Source: an uncultured Alphaproteobacteria bacterium | Lineage (GTDB): Bacteria > Pseudomonadota > Alphaproteobacteria > CAAHEQ01 > UBA3637 | Direction of reading: 5' to 3' | Assembly: GCA_949286465.1 (NCBI GenBank) | Contig: CASECI010000007.1 | Coordinates: 1 to 46,976 of the forward strand | DNA length: 46,976 nucleotides | Shown here: piece by piece, positions 23,901 to 32,351 of the stretch | Position numbering within the stretch: the first letter of the stretch is position 1 | Layout: every line of letters begins with the position of its first letter | The notes under the pieces: model-generated | What the model was told of the DNA's origin: nothing | Databases searched by the model: none | Seen by the model: the letters and a program-made list of their open reading frames with translations, nothing else | Program-made: the position numbers and the translations under genes

Positions 23901-26900
23901 ATATGTGGAATGATAAAAATGTTTGGGTTGGTCGTGTATTAAAACCAGGTGTTGTTGTTGATCCTGCTGGAGAATTAGTTGGCTGGACACGTTATGATGG
24001 TTCTGTCATTAATGTTAGAAATCAGGTTTTAGGATATGTTAAAACAGATAATCGTGTTTTCAATGCTCAGAATGCAGTTATAGGACAATATATTCCATTT
24101 GGTACGCTTGTATTTGATGAAAAAGGTCGCGTTTTAGGTGCTGTTGGTTTAGATGGCGTTGTTAAGAACGGACAAAATGCAGTTATTGGTAAAGTCGTTG
24201 GTCAAATGGTCATGAATGCGCAAGCAGAAGTCGTCGGCACATTAATGCCTTTAGGCTATGCAGCAAATGAACAAGGGAAAATAGTAGGCCATATCTATCC
24301 GAATGGGACGGCGACACAAAAAACGGATGTTGAGACAATTTCAAATACGTTAACAACAAGTATGCGGATTATTAATGGGGAGAAAAAGATTGTCGGGGGA
24401 ACAATTCCATTTGGTATCGCATTAGGTCTAGACTTAGCCATAGTTGGTAATGCAGTTCCTGATGGCGATGTAGTATTTAATGGATCTCCTACAGCCCATA
24501 TTTTACCGGATGCAACGATGTATGATGCTTTAGGAAAAATCTGGGGTGGTATATTACCTCCGAACGTCATCTTAGGCCGTGATGGTCATATTGTTGCTCG
24601 GACTTCTATTTCAAATGCTGTAGCTGATTTTGATGGAAAGAGGTTAGGTACATTGATGCCATTTACGACAGTTCTTAGTTCTTCTAATGAACTCGTCGGT
24701 TTAGGTATGATGACAGGAGTTGCTGTTGATGATGACGCTAAAATAATCGGTTTTATTGGCGTTGATGGTGCCGTTGTTAGTAAAGATGGAGTTGTTAAAG
24801 GTCGTGTTATGCAAGACGGCACAATTGTGGAGACCCTTAATCGTGATGTGTATACATTGATGCCTGACTTCGGTGATGCGATGTCCTCAGGTGCTGCCAT
24901 CGGATTAAAGCCAGAGTTATTTGGCCGTGCAATGCCTTCTGGAAATGTGTTAAATACATCAAATGAGACAATAGCTCATGTTTTAGATGATGCTACATTA
25001 TTAGGGACAGACGGTGAATTGAAAGGTGCTTTGGTCCCTTACAGAACTGCAATTGATCATCAATCCAATGTCTTAGGTAATACAACGGGTGATGGTAATG
25101 TTGTTAATATTCAAGGAACGCTTATTGGTAATTTGGCAAGTAATGGTGCAGTTAAAGGCTCACATGCATTAAAAACGTTGGGTGCTGTCTTGCCGAGTTC
25201 ACTTGTCACAGATGATCAATGCCGGATAGTGGGTGTTCCTCGCTATGATGGTAGAATCATTAGTAATAAAGGAGAGGTCGTTGGTGTATTAAATTTAGAC
25301 GGTACTGCCCTATCCTTAAAAGGAACGCCAATAGGGGGAACAGTTTTAAAAGGATCTGTTATTGCTGATGACGGCACATTATTAGGTCGTACATTGCCTG
25401 ATGCAGATGTGATTGATTTAATGGGAATATCTATCGGGTGTTCTAGACATGATGGAACAGTTGTTGATAAAGATGGAAACTTAATCGGGCATGTGTTAAA
25501 ACGCGGCCTCGTCGTCGATGAAAATGGAAATGTCATAGGTCGTGTCAAGAGAGATGGTTCTGTTGTAGATAAAAATGGTAACGTTATTGGTAAAGTACTA
25601 GGGGATGGAACTGTCGTTGATTTAAACGGAAAACCAATCGGACGTGTTGTTGATTTAAAAGCTGAACAGTTATTATTTGATGATAATGGTAAAATTATGG
25701 GAACAATGGATAAAGCTGGACGTGTATTTGACAACAAAGGAAAGCATTTGTTCACTGTTGCCCCAGATGGAAAGATCTATGATCCAAAGGGTAATTTAAT
25801 CGGCTATATTGATGATGAAGGAAACATTAGAGATTTAAATGGAAACATCATCGGTAAAGTGGGTAAAAATGGAATTTCTGATATGCCAAAGTATGTTTAT
25901 GGTGAAGATGGCTCTATCGAAGGATATATCAAAGATGGCAAGTTCCATAATCTAAATGGTGAAGAGATAGGAGAGTTAACTCCAAATGGTTTGTTAACGA
26001 AAGATGGTAAACCGTATGCTCAACTTAATCCAGATGGAACATTGACGCCAATTGATTGTTTGAATGCAAAATTCAATGGAGAAGTCCGTGACTTAAATGG
26101 TAATCTGCTTTATACGATTAAATGTGGAAAAGTGTATGATGCTAATGGGAACTTAATCGGTACCATAGATGAAAATGGTGTTATCCGTGATATGAATGGT
26201 AATGTTATTGCTCGGATAGATGAAAATGGTAATGTCTATGATCCTGATGGCAATTTAATCGGACGTTGGCGTGGTGATACAGGTTTCCTTTCTGGCGATT
26301 TGGCTGATGTTTTCAAAGGCGGTACAGGTATTTTAGGGGCAGGCCAGAAGTTACAAATTGGCGATAAAGAATTTATGCTCATGCCAGATAATAGTATTGT
26401 AAATCCTTTAACCGGAGCAGTTGTTGGCACAATGCGAGATGGAGAGGCCTTTACATTGAGTGGTAATAGATTTGCAGATGAGTTTGGAGATGCAAAGAGA
26501 TTTACACAACAACCACTTGTATTTTCTCCTCAACAATCGCAACAAATGCAACAGATTCTTGCAGCTAGACGTCAAAAAATGAAAGAAAAAATGAGCTCTA
26601 CAGGAAATAGATTAGCTAAGTTAACACCAGATGGTCGTATCCTTGCTAGAGCTAAAGCAAAGGTAACAAAAGATTTTGGTTCAAAATCTGTTTCAACATG
26701 GCCTGTTGATATGAGCCGGATGATTTTGAAGGATAAAGCAATCCCTGCCGTTTTATCTCGCTCAATTGATAGCCGATATATGTCTGTCCCAGTTTCTGCA
26801 ATTGTTGAACGTCATGTTTATGCAGAAGATGGTCGAAACATTATCATTCCTGCAGGAAGTAAGCTTATTGGTAGTGTAACAGGTCAACCAGGAGAGAATC

Positions 26901-27730
26901 GTGTTGCTAAGGTTGAAATCTCTTGGGAACGCCTCATTCGTCCAGATGGTGGTTCCTTTACAATGCAAGCTGTATCCGGCGATGCTCAAGGTCGTGGTGG
27001 TGTAGCTGGTTATTTGGATGAAATGTTCTTAGCTCGATATGGGAAACCTGTTTTACAATCCTCTGTCGTCTCGGCAATCAGTTATTTGATGGCTTCAGAT
27101 GAAACTGTGACACAAAATCAAGATTATGGCACATCTTCTCAATCAGATAGAGCTATGGCAGCTCAACAAGCTCGTCAGAACTTTATCGATGATATGGAGT
27201 TGATTTTTAATCAGATGATTGAGGATTCCTCAGCAATACCTCCTATTGTCTTCATTCCTTCGGGAACACGCTTAACGGTCTTTGCTATGGAGGATTTATG
27301 GTTAAGATCTGAACAAGATGATGAGGATGATTATGTTGCCCAGATGGGAGCAGATTCTCCTGCCGCACAACAAGCTCCTGTCGGGTATGGGCTAGCTTCT
27401 AGACCAGTCCAAGGCGCTTCACTAGGTGTTGGTGGTACGCAAAGTATTGCGACACAAAATAATGCTATGACAATGGATGCGGGAATGGAACCTAGTGATG
27501 CCTATAATCCAGACTATACGGAAGATGATATGTCGGCTTTAGGCACTCCTATTTATGAAAATAAAGATGCTCAAAACACGACGTCTAATTCTTCCGGGCA
27601 ACCGACCTTAAATGATGTGTATAGTGATCCTAATATCGGAGCTTACCCATTAACGCCTCAGGTCAATAGAATATCTACACCACTACAGAAAAAAGAAGGT
27701 CCTCAAGCACCATCTTCCAATTTGTTTTAA
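20942..27730 (+). CDS. virB10: Giant VirB10 with Ig-like domain and about 85 short repeats
   Basis: I take ATG 20942; GTG 20930 is a possible start four codons earlier. Residues about 19-41 form the membrane anchor. Residues about 80-160 look like an ASH/choice-of-anchor Ig-like domain (N-P-A-T-L-N-L-D-Q-V-V-V-G, later G-T-C-N-V-K-V). Residues about 213-1775 are roughly 85 repeats of 16-19 residues with core G-x-V-x(3)-G-x-V-V-D-x(2)-G-x-x-I. Residues about 1935-2125 are the VirB10/TrbI C-terminal domain (Y-M-S-V-P-V-S-A-I-V-E, I-I-P-A-G-S-K-L-I-G-S-V, G-Y-L-D-E-M-F, I-P-S-G-T-R-L-T-V-F). A polar tail ends the protein. VirB10 spans both membranes and transduces energy to the channel. Usual length is about 380-480 residues; Helicobacter CagY is a similarly swollen relative with different repeats. 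Confidence 0.9.
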   Translation: MADNTLLSSSEQYVKKSNRILLFVGIFALLAFLIAIMIHFGSSSEPLDEVGPSFEGQASIDVINEPTDPLLFDRDRKDVNLIANPATLNLDQVVVGGTSESIITLTAQGGPIRIHSMELVEVQQDGFIIENGCPTDAAIPQDGTCNVKVLWNPVSVRRLQNNLNINWSWDNPNALPSASTKNLLITLIGQSTDSKDCIICETVEPKETKQKGTLDPETGMYLSDTGEILGIVEPELIPISLTGTLMGRIVPETQEVVDDAGTSLGRLLPDYTIVTKELEVLGAALPVLPVLNSKGEVIGQLTNEGTVEDTNNKLIGLPMADGTIVDLNGRIIGSVMPWSVILNMSSQAVGVTQKDGSVINTQKQKIGRVLPGGLVVDSAGNIIGGVTPKGLGIGYGCQSLGEVEQNGKILNAFEQQIGYVTIDGLVMDMGAVPTGMVVREGLVINNEGNVIAFVNSEGKAIDPAANMLGCVNPDGTVGSGKNINGAVMPKGRVIGYDLQIQGMVLPNGSVVTQTGDAVGRVLSTGYALNLNDKVFGAVVPKGTAIAQGCVLLGIIDLDGQVLNTAGDVVGYVNPDKNVLNANGEIIGGVTPSGSVVGVNGQLIGVVRPDGKVVDKSGQVIGCVNPDGTVVDEKGNIIGQVVKPGVVLDENGNPLGWTVIGTDVYDENGRKIGTLINGQVVNERGEIIGFIPPDGIIVSPEGIFLGRFTSKTGYAVDGKGNKFGRVLPDYTTVSIESSDIIGALIPDGSQLIDIKNEWIGSVQADGAAIGKNKEVLGVIRADGSVVNRDGLVLGGLMPKGSVLDWNGNVIGNVLSPGKVVSPSNNEIGVVTLNRMVVDAQNNVIGMVFPEASIPLGVNGELLGFLTINGGVNRDGKGIGHITAAGNVYANDGRVLGSLVRLGSVVGSNKEPIGWLSFEGKLNGKDGKAIGQMMPDGYAVDTNNKQIGHLIPRQTVVDLLGEFVGTVSVDGRVIGRAGETLGHFPYDDNMWNDKNVWVGRVLKPGVVVDPAGELVGWTRYDGSVINVRNQVLGYVKTDNRVFNAQNAVIGQYIPFGTLVFDEKGRVLGAVGLDGVVKNGQNAVIGKVVGQMVMNAQAEVVGTLMPLGYAANEQGKIVGHIYPNGTATQKTDVETISNTLTTSMRIINGEKKIVGGTIPFGIALGLDLAIVGNAVPDGDVVFNGSPTAHILPDATMYDALGKIWGGILPPNVILGRDGHIVARTSISNAVADFDGKRLGTLMPFTTVLSSSNELVGLGMMTGVAVDDDAKIIGFIGVDGAVVSKDGVVKGRVMQDGTIVETLNRDVYTLMPDFGDAMSSGAAIGLKPELFGRAMPSGNVLNTSNETIAHVLDDATLLGTDGELKGALVPYRTAIDHQSNVLGNTTGDGNVVNIQGTLIGNLASNGAVKGSHALKTLGAVLPSSLVTDDQCRIVGVPRYDGRIISNKGEVVGVLNLDGTALSLKGTPIGGTVLKGSVIADDGTLLGRTLPDADVIDLMGISIGCSRHDGTVVDKDGNLIGHVLKRGLVVDENGNVIGRVKRDGSVVDKNGNVIGKVLGDGTVVDLNGKPIGRVVDLKAEQLLFDDNGKIMGTMDKAGRVFDNKGKHLFTVAPDGKIYDPKGNLIGYIDDEGNIRDLNGNIIGKVGKNGISDMPKYVYGEDGSIEGYIKDGKFHNLNGEEIGELTPNGLLTKDGKPYAQLNPDGTLTPIDCLNAKFNGEVRDLNGNLLYTIKCGKVYDANGNLIGTIDENGVIRDMNGNVIARIDENGNVYDPDGNLIGRWRGDTGFLSGDLADVFKGGTGILGAGQKLQIGDKEFMLMPDNSIVNPLTGAVVGTMRDGEAFTLSGNRFADEFGDAKRFTQQPLVFSPQQSQQMQQILAARRQKMKEKMSSTGNRLAKLTPDGRILARAKAKVTKDFGSKSVSTWPVDMSRMILKDKAIPAVLSRSIDSRYMSVPVSAIVERHVYAEDGRNIIIPAGSKLIGSVTGQPGENRVAKVEISWERLIRPDGGSFTMQAVSGDAQGRGGVAGYLDEMFLARYGKPVLQSSVVSAISYLMASDETVTQNQDYGTSSQSDRAMAAQQARQNFIDDMELIFNQMIEDSSAIPPIVFIPSGTRLTVFAMEDLWLRSEQDDEDDYVAQMGADSPAAQQAPVGYGLASRPVQGASLGVGGTQSIATQNNAMTMDAGMEPSDAYNPDYTEDDMSALGTPIYENKDAQNTTSNSSGQPTLNDVYSDPNIGAYPLTPQVNRISTPLQKKEGPQAPSSNLF
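21578..26290 (+). repeat. Coding repeat region of VirB10 (about 85 units, 17-18 codon period)
   Basis: Most units fit G-[x]-[VIL]-x-x-x-G-x-[VI]-[VIL]-[DN]-x-x-[GN]-x-[x]-[IL]. The cleanest run is near 25450-25640, where four consecutive units of exactly 17 residues share V-V-D-x-x-G-x-x-I-G-x-V. Elsewhere units differ by insertions of one to three residues and by strong divergence at DNA level. They are therefore old repeats, not a recent slippage array. A few units carry cysteine (for example I-G-C-V-N-P-D-G). A break in the pattern lies near 24310-24400. The regular G-turn/beta-strand pattern suggests a beta solenoid or a long flexible beta rod. Confidence 0.85.
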
Positions 27731-27746
27731 TTAAAGGAGGTTTGTA

Positions 27747-28736
27747 TTGCCTGAATTATCAATTTCTGAAACCTATAAAGTTTTAGAATCAGCTTTACGA
27801 CCTCTTTCTTATTGGTACACCCAAGATGATGTTGAAGAAGTTGCAGTGGACCATCCTGGCTCTATATGGTTAAGAATGCGAGGAAAAAGAACTTTTCCTT
27901 GGGTAGAACAAGTAGATGAAAAACTGACAAGAGAATATCTCAAGAATATTCTTTATATTATTGCTAATACGTATGATTATTCGTTTAATCCTGAGGAGGG
28001 AACTCCTGTTGTTTATGCAACTTTACCAGGGGGACATCGTTTCACTGGTATTTCAGGTAGAAATGTTATGTACGATAATGATGATCTAACCGGCGGTGTA
28101 GCCTTGGCTATTCGTGTCTATAGAGAAGATCTGGCAATCGATTTTTCAAGTTTCGGCTTTGCTCCTGGAGAACGGCTCAAGCCACTTAATAAACTACAAA
28201 ATGTAGAGGATCCTGACGACCCTTATGATCGTCTTATGTTATCTCTGCGTAAAGGAGAACATCTTTTAATAAGTGGTGCTACAGCGACAGGTAAAACAAC
28301 TTTTTTAAATAATATTATCAAGATACTAGAGCCGCATAAACGTATTTTAACAATCGAAGATACACGAGAATTAATAGTCCCTCACAAAAATAGAGTGCAT
28401 ATTGTTCTGCCTCGTACAGATCAAACAAATACCTTCACATATGCACGTGTTATTGATTTGGTCGTTCGTTTTACTCCAGATGTTATTATTGGCGGAGAGA
28501 TTTCAACCTCAAATGCCAGTGCTCTGTGGGAATTAATGGGGTCTGGCCATGAAAACTGTTTGGCAACGATTCATGCAGAAAATCCAGAAGAAGCGTATAA
28601 GGCTTTTATTGCTAGGATTATGCGAACTTCACCGACAATCGATCGAGAGAAGACTTTAATTGAAATGAAGGATAAACTACGTGTTGTTCAAATAAACCGT
28701 GATGGCAATATTCGAGCTGTCACAGCAGTTACCTAG
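27747..28736 (+). CDS. virB11: VirB11 traffic ATPase
   Basis: The 329-residue AAA-type hexameric ATPase acts at the cytoplasmic face of the channel. Its N-terminal domain has the P-type VirB11 pattern (L-R-P-L, V-E-E-V-A-V-D-H-P-G, L-P-G-G-H-R-F). Walker A is G-A-T-A-T-G-K-T at 177-184 (Lys183), Asp box T-I-E-D-T-R-E-L, Walker B D-V-I-I-G-G-E (245-251), and His box G-S-G-H-E-N-C-L-A-T-I-H-A. The start is a TTG at 27747, supported by a near-perfect ribosome binding site AAAGGAGG (27733-27740) six bases away. It closes the plus-strand virB block and converges with the minus-strand operon. Confidence 0.93.
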   Translation: MPELSISETYKVLESALRPLSYWYTQDDVEEVAVDHPGSIWLRMRGKRTFPWVEQVDEKLTREYLKNILYIIANTYDYSFNPEEGTPVVYATLPGGHRFTGISGRNVMYDNDDLTGGVALAIRVYREDLAIDFSSFGFAPGERLKPLNKLQNVEDPDDPYDRLMLSLRKGEHLLISGATATGKTTFLNNIIKILEPHKRILTIEDTRELIVPHKNRVHIVLPRTDQTNTFTYARVIDLVVRFTPDVIIGGEISTSNASALWELMGSGHENCLATIHAENPEEAYKAFIARIMRTSPTIDREKTLIEMKDKLRVVQINRDGNIRAVTAVT

Positions 28737-28770
28737 TCATATGATAAAGAAAATAAATGTAAAGCCTATC

Positions 28771-29397
28771 TTACCTATTAGCAGGTGGGATGTTTATTTG
28801 TGCTATAAAGCCTGGGCGTATAATGCTGGTAGCATATTCAATATTTCCAAGCTCTATTGTATAGGAAGGGACGCCTGTAATGCGAGCTGCCTCATCATAA
28901 AAAGAACGAGCCTCTCTATCGCGGCGTGTGGCATTCATAATAAATAGGACGCATCCTTGCGTTTTCTCAGCAATACCGCAACGTTGCCGGCCTGCTCTTA
29001 CTTCAGGATTTCTAACAACACCTTGTAAGCCACTTGTCGTTGTCTTGGTTGTACTTCCAAAAACTGTAGCGCCAAAGATAATGCCGAATAAAAAGATACC
29101 TGCAAAAATGGCCCCGATTACTTTTGTTGTGAGTAATACAGGGGGGAGGTTAAATTGTGCGGCAAAATTATCATCATATATTCCTTTAGAAGAAGATAAC
29201 GAACTATTTACTGAGGTTGTAAAACTACTCTTTATTTCTGGAGGATTCTGAGGTAATTTCTCCGCCGCTTTGTCTTGAGATGGTGTCTTTAGAGATGGTA
29301 CGTATGCAGACATCTGAGGCACATCAGGAGTTCTTTTGAACTGAGGAGGTGGCGTAGGAGCTTTAAAAGTTGGTTTAGGAGTATTTTCAGTCGTCAT
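28771..29397 (-). CDS. Single-pass membrane protein with proline-rich tail, secretion-locus accessory
   Basis: The 208-residue protein has a cytoplasmic-type N-terminus rich in Pro, Thr and Ser (about 1-90), one membrane helix (about 92-114) and a C-terminal domain of about 94 residues. That domain has two cysteines (R-C-G-I and G-C-V-L-F) that could pair in the periplasm. The layout (Pro-rich tail, one helix, periplasmic domain) resembles VirB10 or TonB-type proteins in general form only; no homology is claimed. It is the last gene of the operon headed by the XRE regulator, eight bases after the secretin-like lipoprotein gene, and the two may work together. Confidence 0.6.
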   Translation of the reverse strand: MTTENTPKPTFKAPTPPPQFKRTPDVPQMSAYVPSLKTPSQDKAAEKLPQNPPEIKSSFTTSVNSSLSSSKGIYDDNFAAQFNLPPVLLTTKVIGAIFAGIFLFGIIFGATVFGSTTKTTTSGLQGVVRNPEVRAGRQRCGIAEKTQGCVLFIMNATRRDREARSFYDEAARITGVPSYTIELGNIEYATSIIRPGFIAQINIPPANR

Positions 29398-29405
29398 TTT
29401 ATCCT

Positions 29406-30779
29406 CTAATTAACTAAACGCACGATGCGAGGTTTCATAGTAATTACATATTCTGTTAAGGTATCATTAGGATTTAAAACAGAACCAGGAATGCCAATGA
29501 TTGTTAAATCATCATCAATACTATAAAAAGAATAGAAAGAAGTTACCTCTCCATACGTAGTATCCAGAGCAATATTGGATTCAACTCTAGACGCGTTTTG
29601 AATGTTACTCTGGAGAAGGAGTGATAAATCATTTTCTGGGGCACCTTTCTTAGAACATTGACCGATATCAAAACGTACTTTCCATCCATTTGGCATGACT
29701 GCTAAACCTTTGGACAGAAGAGAAACGCGGGCATAGGCTTTCAAATTATTTAACAAAGACATTGGTTTTTCTTGATGATCAGTGATAATCATTCTTCCAA
29801 GCAACCCATTGACAGACATGTTGACTTTTTTGTCTCCAAAGCTTTGAATAACATTTTGCCAATTTACGCCGTAATTTGTATTAGGATAAATCTTGTAAAT
29901 AGCTATATCAAACAATAATAAACGCGGATCTTCTTTTAAATAATTTATGAGGCGTTGTATAGTTGCTTCCTGAGTTTTTGTTACTCGAAAATAAAGCTCA
30001 TTTTTATTCCAATCAGGTTGTACATCAGTTATATTAGCCCCTCTTAAGGCATCCAGAACAGCATACATTCCAACATATCCTGCAGGGACTTTCAAAGTAA
30101 AACGAGCCCATCTGGAGAGATACAATCTTTTCTTTGTGGAATCGTAGCGTACATAAGCATCCCCTGAATCCGCCAATTCTTGAACAACAGCAGATAATTC
30201 TCCTCTAATATCCTCAGCAGACATATCAGGAAATAAGCCATCATCTGAATAAACCTTAATTCCTGCTTCAGATACAAGTGTCTGTAAGGCTAAGTCAAGG
30301 GGTTGATTGTTAAAAGTATATCCATTCACTTCATAGCGTGGTAAAGGATCATCTTTTTCAAGACGTACGAGTTTGAAATCATTTTCTGTTAAGGGAATGT
30401 CAGAAATGATATGCGATGTAGGAGCTGGAATCCGACAACGCATAGGCGTTTCGATATTGACTAAATCAGCAGAGGTCCGCTTTTCAGAAACATAAGGCGT
30501 TTTTTGCTTTTGACAGGGTGTGTTGAATTTTTTTTGACGAACATTATTACGGTCTGAAGAAGAGACTTGATGAACCGGTGTACCTTTTTCAACAACGATG
30601 GGTATGATAACCGTGTTGCTAACATCTGAGCATGAAGTATTGGGGTAACAAGGGGAAGACTTGTCTTCTACACTTACTAATACATCTTGAGACGTTGTTG
30701 GCTTTGTCTGTTGGCATGCTATCAAAGCTAATGTACTTAAGACTAAAATGCATGTTGTTAATATATATTTTGTTCGCAT
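29406..30779 (-). CDS. Secretin-like outer-membrane lipoprotein
   Basis: The 457-residue protein has a lipoprotein signal (L-A-L-I-A-C, Cys about residue 22), then a disordered Cys/Ser/Thr linker to about residue 130. A secretin N0-like domain spans about 148-220 (Y-T-F-N-N-Q-P-L-D-L-A-L-Q-T-L). An N1-like domain spans about 225-290 (L-K-V-P-A-G-Y-V-G-M-Y-A-V-L-D-A-L-R, then a Q-R-L-I-N-Y-L helix). The end, E-Y-V-I-T-M-K-P-R-I-V-R-L-V, matches the closing strand of secretin C-domains. PilN/TcpC-type pilus secretins are lipoproteins of similar layout. VirB systems normally use VirB7/9/10 as the outer pore, so a secretin here is unexpected. The barrel part looks short. Confidence 0.68.
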   Translation of the reverse strand: MRTKYILTTCILVLSTLALIACQQTKPTTSQDVLVSVEDKSSPCYPNTSCSDVSNTVIIPIVVEKGTPVHQVSSSDRNNVRQKKFNTPCQKQKTPYVSEKRTSADLVNIETPMRCRIPAPTSHIISDIPLTENDFKLVRLEKDDPLPRYEVNGYTFNNQPLDLALQTLVSEAGIKVYSDDGLFPDMSAEDIRGELSAVVQELADSGDAYVRYDSTKKRLYLSRWARFTLKVPAGYVGMYAVLDALRGANITDVQPDWNKNELYFRVTKTQEATIQRLINYLKEDPRLLLFDIAIYKIYPNTNYGVNWQNVIQSFGDKKVNMSVNGLLGRMIITDHQEKPMSLLNNLKAYARVSLLSKGLAVMPNGWKVRFDIGQCSKKGAPENDLSLLLQSNIQNASRVESNIALDTTYGEVTSFYSFYSIDDDLTIIGIPGSVLNPNDTLTEYVITMKPRIVRLVN

Positions 30780-30783
30780 TCTT

Positions 30784-32286
30784 TTACCTCTTTTGTATTG
30801 TTTCAGATGTTTTTTCTGTTGAAGACATGGGGTTTTCTAAAATATCAAGGCGACTAATTGAGTCTCCCATGTTTTCCTCTGTTTTTTCGTATGCTTTTAG
30901 TAATTCTTCTTTTGATGTTTCCTCTTTAGAATAAGGGTCGTCCATTAATTCAAAGCCATCAGGAGCAGGGCCTAGATATTCTTTTTGGTTGCTGGTGTCT
31001 ATTTGTCCAAAAAGAGAACGTGGATCAACTCCATCTATGATGTTCTCCGCAGGTTTCTCTTCTACTTCTGGGAGATGAGCTAGTTCTGTATTTAGGAATT
31101 TAAGATAATCTTCTAAGCCTTTTCTTCCTCCTGGAAGTTGCTGTTCTATGACTTCGGCAAAAAGCTGGTTATCTAGTAAATTTTGAATATTCTCTTTTAA
31201 AGAGCGCATAAGATCTACAACAAAGCCATAGTGAGGATAGGCGGTTAATTCGATATTTCCTAAGTGAATACATTTAGCCGTTACCCAAGCAATGACCTGT
31301 TCATAAAGTTCTCGTTCTTTGAGGTAGGTGCTGATTTCAAAGTTTTTTGGTAATTCTTCAGGAGTGTCTTTTGTCAGAGGATTAGATACTACTAAAGATG
31401 AATCTTCTTCTTGAGGCATAGAGGAAACGATTTCTTCCGGTTCTTGAGTAAGAGGAACAACTTGTTCTGATTGTTTTAAATCAGTTTTTTCGAGTGATGA
31501 AACATTATTTGTTTTTTCATTTTCTACAAAATGTTCATCAGAGATTGTTTGAGACGCTGTATCTGTATGAGAATAATCCTCTGTATTTAAATTATCTTCT
31601 TCTGTGGAAAGACTACTGAGAGGTTTTTCTATGTCTAAAATATCGTCCTCAGTCAGGATTGTATCAGATGAAATACTTTGAGGATAAACATCAATATCAT
31701 TTTGTGTTTGTAGAGGAATATCTTTAGATATATCTTGACTTTCAATTACTTGTTCATGATTCTCTTCATTCGGGATATTTTGTTCTTCCGGGATATGTTC
31801 TGGAGCTGTTTCTTCTGGTTTTGTTTTAAGAAGTTCATCTCCATTACTCGATTGGATGTCGTTCTCAATAGAAACTTGAACGGGAGCTGGCTGAACAGGA
31901 GAGAGGTTTGCTAAGAGTTGCTTTAGTTTTAGGACAACTTTATTTCCTTCATCACCAAAAAGAGCAAGCCAATATTCTAAAGTTGGAATACGCTCTTCTA
32001 GTAGGTTAGAATCAACAGGTTCAGTAGCATTCAAATATTGATGAGCTTCTTCCCAAGCAGCTAATGCTCCATAATAATGGATAGCATGATCAGCTTTTTC
32101 TTTTAACATATTTAATGTTGTTTGATCAACGCCAGGGAGAGCATCTAAATCTTGCATGAGTAAAGAGGTCCAATCCTGGCCATAAAGAGCTTCAGCTGCA
32201 TTTACAACAGGTTGTAAGGTTTGTTGGTCCTGTTGATAGGTTGTTAAAGCATCAATTACTGGTTTTAGTTGTTCTAAAGTTGCCAT
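30784..32286 (-). CDS. Unknown acidic cytoplasmic protein with central disordered region
   Basis: The 500-residue protein has no signal peptide. An N-terminal helical part (about 1-130, with Trp-containing helices) is followed by a long Glu/Ser/Thr-rich, probably unstructured stretch (about 135-325). A second helical domain (about 330-420) contains Q-L-P-G-G-R-K-G-L-E-D-Y-L-K-F-L, related to a motif in the neighbouring 248-residue protein. The tail is acidic. No family is recognised. It lies four bases upstream of the secretin-like lipoprotein gene in the same operon. Possible roles are a cytoplasmic chaperone, an adaptor or a secreted substrate; the sequence does not decide. Confidence 0.6.
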   Translation of the reverse strand: MATLEQLKPVIDALTTYQQDQQTLQPVVNAAEALYGQDWTSLLMQDLDALPGVDQTTLNMLKEKADHAIHYYGALAAWEEAHQYLNATEPVDSNLLEERIPTLEYWLALFGDEGNKVVLKLKQLLANLSPVQPAPVQVSIENDIQSSNGDELLKTKPEETAPEHIPEEQNIPNEENHEQVIESQDISKDIPLQTQNDIDVYPQSISSDTILTEDDILDIEKPLSSLSTEEDNLNTEDYSHTDTASQTISDEHFVENEKTNNVSSLEKTDLKQSEQVVPLTQEPEEIVSSMPQEEDSSLVVSNPLTKDTPEELPKNFEISTYLKERELYEQVIAWVTAKCIHLGNIELTAYPHYGFVVDLMRSLKENIQNLLDNQLFAEVIEQQLPGGRKGLEDYLKFLNTELAHLPEVEEKPAENIIDGVDPRSLFGQIDTSNQKEYLGPAPDGFELMDDPYSKEETSKEELLKAYEKTEENMGDSISRLDILENPMSSTEKTSETIQKR

Positions 32287-32351
32287 CTTATTTCCCTTAT
32301 ATACATAGCTTTATTTTACTATACCTCAAGATAGTTAATGATTATTTAAAA

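Noticed and set aside
22741-25755. Long minus-strand open frames inside the VirB10 repeat region
   Set aside because: They mirror the repeat periodicity of the real gene, have no ribosome binding sites and encode only Pro/Thr/Ser-rich repeats.
21578-26290. A CRISPR-like or tandem DNA repeat array
   Set aside because: The repeats are at protein level, diverged in DNA, in frame and without spacers.
12444-28736. Assignment of the locus to a Dot/Icm (type IVB) system
   Set aside because: VirB8 with N-P-x-G, the two-domain VirB9 and a VirB11 with P-type N-terminal domain in the order 7-8-9-10-11 fit the VirB (type IVA) class. Only the giant VirB10 and the secretin-like lipoprotein recall Dot/Icm features.
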